From the NCBI GenBank assembly GCA_946477505.1, contig CAMKYP010000243.1:1-6211 (forward strand): a DNA stretch of 6,211 bases, read 5' to 3'. Within the stretch, counting starts at the first letter, position 1, and every line of letters begins with the position of its first letter. The stretch is from an uncultured Dechloromonas sp. GTDB taxonomy: Bacteria; Pseudomonadota; Gammaproteobacteria; Burkholderiales; Rhodocyclaceae. Shown one piece after another: positions 1 to 6,118 of the stretch. A program made the position numbers and the translations under genes. Below the pieces are notes generated by a model. The model made no database searches and was not told the origin of the DNA. It was given only the letters and a program-made list of their open reading frames with translations.

Positions 1-590
1 AGTATGACCTGCAATCGGCGATCCAGATGCACATGGGCGAGGAGGTGCTGACGCTCAGCGCCAATGGGCGCAACCTGCCGTTGGAGGTTTCGGTTCTCAA
101 CCATATCCAGGATAGCGGGCGGATTTTCCAGTTCAAGTCGCGCTGTGTATTCAACTATGGCCACGTGACCCTGCTGGTCAATAACATGCCGCTGGACGAC
201 CCGGAGCGTTGCGGCCGCATTCGCGACAACGGAGCCTTGCTGGCGGAGGGCGTCGATGCCCGGTTGCGAGCCATCGAAACGGAGGTGCTCGCCAGGCGGC
301 GGAGGGCAGGTATCGAGGATGCGCTGCCGAGGTTGTACGCCACGCTCGATGGTGTTCAGAACAACTACCGGCGAAACTGCTTCGAGTTGACGCAGGTGAT
401 GATCGAGTTTCAGGAGACGCTGACCAAAGCCTATATCCATCTCGGCTTGATGGAGCGTCAGGAGGAAATGATCAGCAGTATGGCCAACGAATTCATGCTG
501 CGCGTCGTAGGGACGCAAGATGCCTCGCTGGAGATCGTCGGCCGGCTAGAAGGCTTGGCCGACGACCTGAAGGTTCTGCTCAGGAGCTGA
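1..590 (+). CDS. Unrecognised protein, C-terminal part (5' end outside window)
   Basis: The reading frame is open from the first complete codon (base 3) to a TGA at 588-590, giving 195 visible residues. The first in-frame ATGs (27 and 33) have no Shine-Dalgarno sequence in front of them, and the codons before them look coding, so I treat this as the 3' part of a longer gene. The visible start looks like alternating beta strands (bases about 45-200, including SRCVFNYGHVTLLVNNMP), loosely like the last strands of a PAS-type sensor fold. From about base 230 the rest is highly charged and predicted to be mostly alpha-helical, with no membrane segment. Three cysteines (SRC, ERC, RNC) are not arranged as a recognisable metal site. 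I do not recognise the family. A cytoplasmic regulatory or sensor protein is a guess. Its stop overlaps the convergent miaA stop by 11 bases. Confidence 0.7.
   Translation, partial: YDLQSAIQMHMGEEVLTLSANGRNLPLEVSVLNHIQDSGRIFQFKSRCVFNYGHVTLLVNNMPLDDPERCGRIRDNGALLAEGVDARLRAIETEVLARRRRAGIEDALPRLYATLDGVQNNYRRNCFELTQVMIEFQETLTKAYIHLGLMERQEEMISSMANEFMLRVVGTQDASLEIVGRLEGLADDLKVLLRS
535..565. repeat. 9-bp perfect inverted repeat in the convergent gene ends
   Basis: TCGTCGGCC (535-543) is followed after 13 bases by its exact reverse complement GGCCGACGA (557-565). It lies inside the end of the left-edge gene and, read on the minus strand, starts 14 bases after the miaA stop. Neither side is followed by a T-run, so it is not a standard intrinsic terminator. 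It could form an RNA hairpin protecting the 3' end of the mutL-miaA message, or be a chance product of GC-rich coding sequence. Confidence 0.4.
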
Positions 591-1566
591 GAAAGGCGTC
601 GGTTCGTTCGGCGATCTGCTCGGGCATGGCCGGGTCGAGGCAGTCGAAGTGCTCGGCCTCGAAGGAGTTGGTCAGCCAGGTGATCTGGCGCTTGGCCAGT
701 TGCCGGGTGGCAAAGACGCCGCGGTCGCGCATTTCGCTGGCCGGCATCAGACCGTCCTGGGCCTCCCAGACCTGTCGGTAGCCGACACAACGCATCGACG
801 GTAGCCTGAGGTCGAGGTCGTATTTCTCGCGCAGCTCACGAACTTCCTCATCCAGCCCGGCGCGCAGCATGTCGTCAAAGCGCTGCGCGATGCGCTCGTG
901 CAGCACGCTGCGGTCGGACGGCAGCAGGCCGATGGACAGAAACGTGTAGGGCGGCTTCTGGCTTTCGCTTTCGGCGAGCAGGTCCGACATCTTGCGGCCG
1001 CTCAGGGTGCAGATCTCCAGGGCGCGCTGTAGGCGCTGGCTGTCGGTCGGATGCAGGCGTGCCGCCGTTTCCGGGTCGATGGCGGCGAGCCTGGCATGCA
1101 TCGCCGGCCAGCCGTGGATAGCCGCTTCGGCGTCGATGGTGGCGCGCAGCGCGGGATCGGCCTGCGGCAGTTCGGCCAGTCCGAGAAGCAATGCACGGAA
1201 GTAGAGCATGGTACCGCCGACCAGTAGCGGAACCTTGCCGGCAGCCGTGATTTCGGCCATCGCAGCGAGCGCGTCATGGCGAAAACGGGCGGCCGAGTAG
1301 CGCTCCTCCGGCGTGATCAGGTCGATCAGGCGGTGCGGGTAGCGGGCCAGCGTTTCACGGTCCGGCTTGGCGGTGCCGACATCCATGTCGATGAAGACCT
1401 GCGCCGAGTCGACGCTGATCAGTTCGACCGGAAAACGGTCGGCCAGCGCCATCGAGACGGCGGTCTTGCCCGAGGCGGTCGGGCCCATGATCAGGATGGC
1501 GGGAGGGTGGCGGCGGGCATTCATGGCGGCGAATGCTAACACGCCGGGACGCTCGGACAGCCTCAT
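580..1566 (-). CDS. miaA: tRNA dimethylallyltransferase MiaA
   Basis: MiaA transfers the dimethylallyl group of DMAPP to N6 of adenosine 37 in tRNAs that read codons beginning with U; MiaB usually methylthiolates the product afterwards. It is a cytoplasmic enzyme. With this start the protein has 328 residues. Visible family motifs are the P-loop GPTASGKT (28-35), DSAQVF (53-58), GTAKP (64-68), LLVGGTMLYF (114-123), DSQRLQRALEI (175-185), MRCVGYRQ (258-265) and TRQLAKRQ (287-294), so the enzyme looks complete. I chose the ATG at 1566 because AAGGAGG lies 6 bases before it. The internal ATG at 1524 gives a 314-residue protein, closer to usual MiaA N-termini, but lacks a Shine-Dalgarno sequence. 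Mature function does not depend on the choice. The gene follows mutL by 32 bases and probably shares its transcript. Its stop overlaps the convergent left-edge gene. Confidence 0.96.
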   Translation of the reverse strand: MRLSERPGVLAFAAMNARRHPPAILIMGPTASGKTAVSMALADRFPVELISVDSAQVFIDMDVGTAKPDRETLARYPHRLIDLITPEERYSAARFRHDALAAMAEITAAGKVPLLVGGTMLYFRALLLGLAELPQADPALRATIDAEAAIHGWPAMHARLAAIDPETAARLHPTDSQRLQRALEICTLSGRKMSDLLAESESQKPPYTFLSIGLLPSDRSVLHERIAQRFDDMLRAGLDEEVRELREKYDLDLRLPSMRCVGYRQVWEAQDGLMPASEMRDRGVFATRQLAKRQITWLTNSFEAEHFDCLDPAMPEQIAERTDAFLSS

Positions 1567-1572
1567 CGAGAG

Positions 1573-1579
1573 CCTCCTT
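1573..1579 (-). promoter_or_regulatory. Strong ribosome binding site of miaA
   Basis: On the minus strand AAGGAGG lies 6 bases before the ATG at 1566. It is a near-perfect anti-16S match in the short mutL-miaA gap and is what decides the miaA start over the downstream ATG at 1524. Confidence 0.7.
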
Positions 1580-1598
1580 GCGCCGACGACTGCGATGC

Positions 1599-3434
1599 TT
1601 ACTGTCCGCGCAGGAAGAGCTTGTCGAGTTGGTCCAGCGTCAGCTCCGTCCAGGTGGGGCGGCCATGGTTGCACTGGCCGGCCCGCTCGGTTTCCTCCAT
1701 CTGGCGGAGCAGGGCGTTCATTTCCGGAATGGTGAGCTGGCGGCGGGCGCGTACGGCGCCGTGGCAGGCCATGGTAGCGAGCAGTTCGTTGCGGCGGGCA
1801 GTGGCCAACTGGGTGATGCCGTGTTCGCGCAACTCGCCGATCAGCGAGCGGGCGAGGGCCGCCGGGTCGCCGGATTGCAGCAGGGCCGGTACGCTGCGCA
1901 CGCCCAATTGGTTCGGACCGAGCGGAGCGATGTCGAAACCGAGGTCGCGCAGGGCCTCGCCATGTTCCTCGACCGCGGCGATGTCGAGCGGATCGGCCGA
2001 GAATACGGCCGGAATCAGCAGGTTCTGGGTGGCGATCTGTCGGTTGTCGAAGGCTGTCTTCAACTTTTCGTACAGGATGCGCTCATGCGCGGCATGCATG
2101 TCGATCAGGATCAGGCCGCGGGCATTCTGGGCGAGGACGTAAATTCCGTGTAGCTGGGCCAGCGCATAGCCAAGCGGCGGCGCTTCCGGGCTGGCGGTTC
2201 CGGACGGAACGAATTGTGGCAGGGTGTCCGGATGCGGCGCCGGGGTCTGGCCGATGTTTTGGGCGGCGCGGGCAAAGGCGAGGTAGGCTGCGGCGGCCGG
2301 CTCGGCGACACCGAGGCTGGCCTGGCGCGGCGCTTCGTTGTGTGGCGCGTAGGATGGTGTCCAGCTCGGGCGCGAGGGGGCGCTAGACGAAACATTCTCC
2401 TCGATGGCGATGCCTTGTGACGGGAGCGGGGGGCGCGGCAGTGCCTCGACCTGAACCGGTGCCGCCAGCGTGCGCTGGATGGCGTGGAAGACGAACTGAT
2501 GCACGGCGCGCGAATCGCGGAAGCGCACTTCGGTCTTGGCCGGATGCACATTGACATCGACCAGTGCCGGGTCGATGTTCAGGAACAGGCAGACGGCCGG
2601 CTGGCGGCTGCCGTGCAGCACGTCGCGATAAGCTTCGCGCAGGGCGTGGCCGATGATCTTGTCGCGCACGAAACGGCCGTTGACGAAGACGTACTGGCCA
2701 TCCTTGGCGTCGGTGGCGCGGGTCGGGTCGATGGCGAATCCGGCCAAGGTCAGTGGGCCGGAAGCGGCGTCGATGTTGCGGGCAGCGCCGATGAATTCCT
2801 CGCCGAGGATGTCGGCGATGCGTCGGCCGGCATCGGCGGGGGGCAACTGGAACAGGCTGCGGCCGTTGTGGGTCAAGCTGATCGCCACGTCCGGCCGGGT
2901 CAGGGCCAGGCGGCGCACGGCGTCGGCGCAGTGGGCGAATTCGGTGCTTTCGGATTTCAGGAACTTGCGGCGGGCTGGGGTGTTGAAGTACAGGTCGCGC
3001 ATCTCGACCACCGTGCCGGCCATCAGGGCGGCCGGCTCCGGCACGGCATCCGTTTCTCCGCGCAGTTTCCAGGCATGGCTGGCGCCGCGTTCCCGGCTGG
3101 TCAGGCTGAGGCGGGCGACCGACGCAACCGAGGCCAGGGCCTCGCCGCGAAAACCGAGGGTGCCGACCCGTTCGAGGTCGTCGAGACTGGTGATCTTGGA
3201 GGTCGCGTGGCGGGTCAGGGCCAGCGCCAGTTGGTCCTTGGCAATACCGCAGCCATCGTCGGTAATGCGGATCAGCTTGACACCACCTTCCTCCAGATGC
3301 ACCTGGATGGCCTTGCTGCCGGCATCCAGGCTGTTTTCGAGAAGCTCCTTGAGGACGGAGGCGGGTCTTTCGACCACTTCGCCAGCGGCAATCTGGCTGA
3401 TCAGGAGGTCGGGGAGGCGGGCGATGACGGGCAT
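1599..3434 (-). CDS. mutL: DNA mismatch repair protein MutL (endonuclease type)
   Basis: MutL links mismatch recognition by MutS to strand removal. The 611-residue protein starts MPVIARLP and aligns at its N-terminus with known MutL proteins (QIAAGEVVERPAS, 14-26), which fixes the ATG at 3434. The GHKL ATPase region (about 1-330) shows the E30/N34 pair (KELLENSLDAG), DDGCGI (59-64) and GFRGEAL (94-100), and later VNVHPAKTEVRF (294-305). A proline- and alanine-rich linker spans about 325-420. The C-terminal domain carries the endonuclease signature DMHA-x2-E-x4-E (D445, H447, E451, E456), ACHGAV (556-561), CNHGRP (588-593) and FLR (607-609), the zinc-site and catalytic motifs that E. coli MutL lacks. 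QNLLIP (470-475) resembles the beta-clamp-binding motif of this class. It therefore probably nicks DNA itself in a MutH-free pathway. It is upstream of miaA in a likely operon. No clear Shine-Dalgarno sequence precedes the start. Confidence 0.98.
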   Translation of the reverse strand: MPVIARLPDLLISQIAAGEVVERPASVLKELLENSLDAGSKAIQVHLEEGGVKLIRITDDGCGIAKDQLALALTRHATSKITSLDDLERVGTLGFRGEALASVASVARLSLTSRERGASHAWKLRGETDAVPEPAALMAGTVVEMRDLYFNTPARRKFLKSESTEFAHCADAVRRLALTRPDVAISLTHNGRSLFQLPPADAGRRIADILGEEFIGAARNIDAASGPLTLAGFAIDPTRATDAKDGQYVFVNGRFVRDKIIGHALREAYRDVLHGSRQPAVCLFLNIDPALVDVNVHPAKTEVRFRDSRAVHQFVFHAIQRTLAAPVQVEALPRPPLPSQGIAIEENVSSSAPSRPSWTPSYAPHNEAPRQASLGVAEPAAAAYLAFARAAQNIGQTPAPHPDTLPQFVPSGTASPEAPPLGYALAQLHGIYVLAQNARGLILIDMHAAHERILYEKLKTAFDNRQIATQNLLIPAVFSADPLDIAAVEEHGEALRDLGFDIAPLGPNQLGVRSVPALLQSGDPAALARSLIGELREHGITQLATARRNELLATMACHGAVRARRQLTIPEMNALLRQMEETERAGQCNHGRPTWTELTLDQLDKLFLRGQ

Positions 3435-3440
3435 CCGTGC

Positions 3441-3449
3441 ATTATCCCA
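3441..3449 (-). promoter_or_regulatory. Candidate extended -10 element for mutL
   Basis: On the minus strand TGGGATAAT (3449 down to 3441) matches an extended -10 (TGnTATAAT) at all but one defined position. Six bases separate it from the mutL ATG, so initiation 7 bases downstream would fall on the A of the start codon. No good -35 is visible 17 bases upstream (CTCCGT). This is a pattern match only. Confidence 0.3.
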
Positions 3450-3542
3450 GAATCCCCGGTACGACGGAGATGCGCCACAGGGGAATTGGCCGTATGATCC
3501 AGTCCATCGGTCAATTCGAACGGTGCATGCAGGCCTGTTAAA

Positions 3543-3548
3543 GGGAGG
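3543..3548 (+). promoter_or_regulatory. Ribosome binding site for the GTG start at 3554
   Basis: GGGAGG is placed 5 bases before GTG. An in-frame TAA at 3539-3541 closes the frame just upstream, so this site and the GTG define the start of the binding-protein gene. Confidence 0.7.
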
Positions 3549-3553
3549 CAACG

Positions 3554-4687
3554 GTGGCGATTAAACGGTGGGCAGGGCTTTTTTCTCTCTTGGCTGTTCT
3601 GAGCGGCGGTTTGCGGGCGGAGCCCGGGGTGAGCGAAACCGAGATTCTGATCGGTCAGTCGGCGGCATTTTCGGGGCCAGCCGAGCAGTTGGGCAAGCAG
3701 ATGGCCGTGGGGGCCAAGGTTTACTTCGATCACATCAACCAAAACGGCGGTATTCACGGACGGAAAATCCGCTTGTTGTCGCTCGACGACGGTTACGAGC
3801 CTGACCGGGCCAAGGCCAATACCCTGAAGCTGATCAAAGAGGAGAAGGTCTTCGCGCTGTTCGGGTATGTGGGTACGCCAACGTCGTTGGCAGCCTTGCC
3901 GATTTTCACCGAGGAGATGGTTCCGTTCTTCGGCGCGTTCACGGGGGCACAGGCGTTGCGCGAGCCGTTCAACCGTTACATCTTCAATGTGCGTGCCGGC
4001 TATAACGAGGAAACCGAAGAGATCGTCAACCAATTGCTGACCCTCTCGCTGAAGCGCATTGCGGTGTTCTACCAGAACGACGCCTATGGCCAGGCGGGTT
4101 TGAAAGGGGTGACGGAAGCGCTGGCGCGGCGCAAATTGGCGCCTGTGGCCACGGGAACCGTCGAGCGAAATTCGACCGACGTGGCCGCTGCCGTGAAAGC
4201 GATCGGCCCGGTAAAAGCCGATGCCGTGATCATGGTCAGCGCCTACAAGAGCGTCAGTGCTTTCGTCAAAGCCATGAAGCGGGAGGGATTCAACCCCCAG
4301 TTTCACAACGTTTCCTTTGTCGGCAGCATGGCATTGGCCAAGGAGCTCGGTCCCGATGGCAGCGGCGTGGCGGTCGCCCAGGTGGTGCCTTTCCCGTGGC
4401 GAGGGACGCTCAAGATTGTTCGCGACTATCAGGAAATGATGAAGAAGGCCGGGAAGGAAAACATCGATTTCGTCTCGCTGGAGGGGTATATCGCAGCGCA
4501 GGTGCTGGTTGAGGGATTACGCCGTGCCGGCAAGGACCTGACGCGGGATAAGCTGATCGGCGGCCTTGAAAGCATGAGCAAAACGGATGTCGGTGGTTTT
4601 GCAATCAACTTCTCGAAAACCAGCCACAATGCGTCGTCGTTGGTCGATTTGACGATCATCGGCAAGAACGGGAAGTTCTTTCGCTGA
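3554..4687 (+). CDS. LivK-type periplasmic substrate-binding protein
   Basis: The 377-residue protein belongs to the type 1 periplasmic binding proteins used by branched-chain amino acid (Liv/HAAT) ABC transporters. Its job should be to capture a small molecule, such as an amino acid, amide or aromatic acid, in the periplasm. A Sec signal peptide is visible: K4 R5, a hydrophobic core at about 6-20, and probable cleavage after LRA (residue 22). The mature part begins with ETEILIGQSAAFSG (29-41), typical of the family, followed by GAKVYFDHINQNGGIHGRKI (53-72), the first-lobe segment FGYVGTPTS (103-111) and the second-lobe segment VFYQNDAYGQAG (171-182). Translation starts at GTG with a good Shine-Dalgarno sequence. 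No permease or ATPase gene lies on either side within the window, so it is an orphan here; it may serve a transporter elsewhere or a sensory role. The ligand cannot be read from the sequence. Confidence 0.9.
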   Translation: MAIKRWAGLFSLLAVLSGGLRAEPGVSETEILIGQSAAFSGPAEQLGKQMAVGAKVYFDHINQNGGIHGRKIRLLSLDDGYEPDRAKANTLKLIKEEKVFALFGYVGTPTSLAALPIFTEEMVPFFGAFTGAQALREPFNRYIFNVRAGYNEETEEIVNQLLTLSLKRIAVFYQNDAYGQAGLKGVTEALARRKLAPVATGTVERNSTDVAAAVKAIGPVKADAVIMVSAYKSVSAFVKAMKREGFNPQFHNVSFVGSMALAKELGPDGSGVAVAQVVPFPWRGTLKIVRDYQEMMKKAGKENIDFVSLEGYIAAQVLVEGLRRAGKDLTRDKLIGGLESMSKTDVGGFAINFSKTSHNASSLVDLTIIGKNGKFFR

Positions 4688-4728
4688 ACTTTCCGAAGCG
4701 TGAGGTAGCGACGGATCGATGAAGTCGC

Positions 4729-4762
4729 CTTCGGGTAAAATCGCGGGACTTTTTACCCGGAG
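4729..4762 (+). promoter_or_regulatory. Hairpin covering the dedA ribosome binding site
   Basis: Bases 4729-4740 (CTTCGGGTAAAA) pair with 4751-4762 (TTTTACCCGGAG) over 12 positions. The inner nine are perfect and there is one G-U pair at 4731/4760, around a 10-base loop. The right arm contains GGAG (4759-4762), the Shine-Dalgarno sequence for the dedA ATG at 4770. A transcript reading through from the upstream gene could fold and hide this site. There is no T-run after it, so it is not an intrinsic terminator. It could also be a protein operator at DNA level. The base pairing is directly visible; the role is inferred. Confidence 0.45.
4736..4741 (+). promoter_or_regulatory. Candidate -10 element for dedA
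   Basis: TAAAAT differs from TATAAT at one position and would start RNA near 4748, giving a leader of about 22 bases that includes the Shine-Dalgarno sequence. No recognisable -35 is found at 17-18 bases upstream (GGATCG region), so this is tentative. Confidence 0.3.
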
Positions 4763-4769
4763 CAGATGC

Positions 4770-5411
4770 ATGGAATTTTTCGCGCAGTTCATCGACATCG
4801 CCCTGCATCTCGACAAGCATCTGGCGGTATTGGTTCATCAGTACGGACTGTGGATTTACGGCATCCTGTTCTTCATTGTCTTCGCCGAAACCGGTTTTGT
4901 CGTGACGCCCTTCCTGCCAGGCGATTCGCTGCTCTTTGTGGCTGGCGCGCTGGCCGCGCTGGGTGAGGGCGGGATGGACGTGTTGACCCTGATGGCGGTG
5001 CTCATCGTCGCGGCCGTACTCGGCAATACGCTCAATTACCAGATCGGCCGTTTTCTCGGGCCCAAGGTCTTCCACTGGGAGAACTCCCGCTTTTTCAACC
5101 GCGACGCGCTGGTCAAGACACACGCGTTTTACGAGAAGCACGGCGGCAAGACGCTGGTTATTTCACGCTTCCTGCCACTATTCCGGACCTTCGCGCCTTT
5201 TGTCGCCGGCATCGGCGCCATGAGCTACGCCCGCTTTACCCTGTTCAACCTGATCGGTGCGCTGGGTTGGGTTGTGTCGCTATGCCTGGCCGGTTACTGG
5301 CTGGGCAACATGCCTTGGGTCAAGGCCAACCTGTCCTGGATCATCATCGGCATCATCGTCTCGTCGCTGATTCCGATCGGCTGGGGTTATCTGAAGAGCA
5401 AGGAAGCCTGA
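4770..5411 (+). CDS. dedA: DedA-family inner-membrane protein
   Basis: DedA-family proteins are multi-pass inner-membrane proteins. Some members are shown to recycle undecaprenyl phosphate or other lipids across the membrane and are needed for envelope integrity, probably using the proton gradient. This 213-residue protein is close in length and sequence to E. coli DedA, for example FAETGFVVTPFLPGDSLLFV (38-57), YEKHGGKT (121-128) and FAPFVAGIGAMSY (141-153). Residues matching functionally important ones in the family are E40, D52, R133 and R139. Hydrophobic segments are visible at about 28-47, 53-64, 72-90, 141-152, 157-178 and 188-206. I chose the ATG at 4770 because GGAG lies 7 bases before it and the N-terminus matches DedA. 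An ATG at 4719 would add 17 residues and has poorer support. The stop TGA overlaps the ATG of the next gene by one base, suggesting coupling. The substrate is not known. Confidence 0.94.
   Translation: MEFFAQFIDIALHLDKHLAVLVHQYGLWIYGILFFIVFAETGFVVTPFLPGDSLLFVAGALAALGEGGMDVLTLMAVLIVAAVLGNTLNYQIGRFLGPKVFHWENSRFFNRDALVKTHAFYEKHGGKTLVISRFLPLFRTFAPFVAGIGAMSYARFTLFNLIGALGWVVSLCLAGYWLGNMPWVKANLSWIIIGIIVSSLIPIGWGYLKSKEA
5400..5404 (+). promoter_or_regulatory. Ribosome binding site of the lipoprotein gene inside dedA
   Basis: AAGGA lies within the last codons of dedA, 6 bases before the ATG at 5411. Together with the overlapping TGATG junction it supports translation coupled to dedA. Confidence 0.55.
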
Positions 5412-6118
5412 TGCGCGGCCTGGCCGTCCTGCTTGCCCTGATTCTGGCGGCAGCTTGCTCGACCCGGTTGGGCAAGGACGGTCGTACGGATACCACGGTC
5501 GACGTCAAATACCTGGCCAAGACCGAGGTCGATCGCATTGCCGATACCAATCGCGCGGAGGTGGTCGACGGCCTGCTGCTGATTGCCGACAAGCTCTACA
5601 AGCGCAATCCGAAAGAATGGCGGAAGGCCGGCCTGCCCAGTCGCGAGGCGGCGCTGGATCGCCTGCGCCATCGCCATACCCAGCGTTGGCCGGAATTGAA
5701 CGGTTTGCGCGAAGGCCAGGCGGCCGCGCTGGCCTTCACCGAAGCCTATTCGGGCGACCGGGTCGCTGCTCTGGTCCTCGGGCTGCTGACCATGGTCGAT
5801 GCCGCCTACGAGCACAAGGAGGAGTTCTACATCCTCGACAGTCTCAACGAAATGAAGCTCTACAATTCGGCGCGCAACATGGATGTCGCCGTCTGGAAAC
5901 TCGGCCACGACCGCAATGCCGCGGGCGAGTTGTTCCTGCTGTCCAACGAGCTCGATCCGGTCAACCGCAACCTGTCCTTCGAGCGCGAATTCGGCCGTGT
6001 GATGGGCCTGCTCGATTTCATGGCCAAGATCGTCGCCGACCGTAACGGCCGTGGCTTTTCCCGGCTGACCCAGACTGCGGTCAGCACCATTTTTCTCCCG
6101 GTGAGTTTTTTGAAATGA
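5411..6118 (+). CDS. Predicted lipoprotein of unknown function
   Basis: The protein has 235 residues. The N-terminus shows R2, a hydrophobic core (4-15) and AAAC with Cys16, a reasonable if non-ideal lipobox (Ala rather than Leu at -3). Ser17 after the cysteine would favour sorting to the outer membrane by the Lol rule. The mature part is mostly charged and probably alpha-helical (for example 35-65, 77-92, 115-145). A more hydrophobic helix LVLGLLTMVDAAY lies at 121-133 and a short hydrophobic tail (STIFLPVSFL) at 225-234. I do not recognise a family. The start is supported by AAGGA 6 bases upstream and by the one-base overlap with the dedA stop. Its own stop overlaps the purN ATG in ATGA. 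A longer frame reaches back to 5267 inside dedA but lacks support. The context suggests an envelope role with DedA, which is inference. The call would change if Cys16 is not lipidated, giving a membrane-anchored or secreted protein. Confidence 0.85.
   Translation: MRGLAVLLALILAAACSTRLGKDGRTDTTVDVKYLAKTEVDRIADTNRAEVVDGLLLIADKLYKRNPKEWRKAGLPSREAALDRLRHRHTQRWPELNGLREGQAAALAFTEAYSGDRVAALVLGLLTMVDAAYEHKEEFYILDSLNEMKLYNSARNMDVAVWKLGHDRNAAGELFLLSNELDPVNRNLSFEREFGRVMGLLDFMAKIVADRNGRGFSRLTQTAVSTIFLPVSFLK

Larger units (their letters stand above)
3435..3553. other. Divergent intergenic region between mutL and the binding-protein gene
   Basis: This 119-base stretch must hold the promoters for both directions unless transcription enters from elsewhere. 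Besides the mutL-side -10 candidate, the plus strand has TATGAT at 3493-3498, a plausible -10 without a good -35. There is also an 8-base palindrome TGCATGCA at 3524-3531 and TTCGAA at 3515-3520. No convincing operator, riboswitch or terminator is visible. Confidence 0.4.

Noticed and set aside
209..781. 190-codon plus-strand frame across the end of the left-edge gene and into miaA
   Set aside because: It crosses two better-supported genes and has arginine/alanine-rich low-complexity composition typical of out-of-frame GC-rich DNA.
1533..2153. 206-codon plus-strand open frame opposite mutL and the start of miaA
   Set aside because: It covers conserved C-terminal MutL motifs on the other strand and looks like a shadow frame.
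3486..3514. TTGGCC as a -35 for the binding-protein gene
   Set aside because: No acceptable -10 follows at 16-18 bases, and the nearby TATGAT is too close to pair with it.
2484..3564. Long plus-strand open frames (337 and 303 codons) opposite mutL
   Set aside because: MutL on the minus strand is certain from its motifs across this whole stretch. The opposing frames have no recognisable domains and are expected in GC-rich sequence with few stop codons.
3401..4306. 301-codon minus-strand open frame opposite the binding-protein gene
   Set aside because: It runs antisense to a well-supported binding protein and into the mutL start. Its product has no recognisable family or signal.
4719..4769. 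Longer N-terminus for DedA from the ATG at 4719
   Set aside because: The nearest GAGG is 13 bases away, and the extra 17 residues have no counterpart in E. coli DedA. The ATG at 4770 has better spacing and matches the family.
6085..6111. CACC...GGTG followed by six T residues before purN, terminator-like
   Set aside because: The stem is only 4 bp with an 11-base loop, and it lies inside coding sequence just before an overlapping start codon, so termination here is unlikely.
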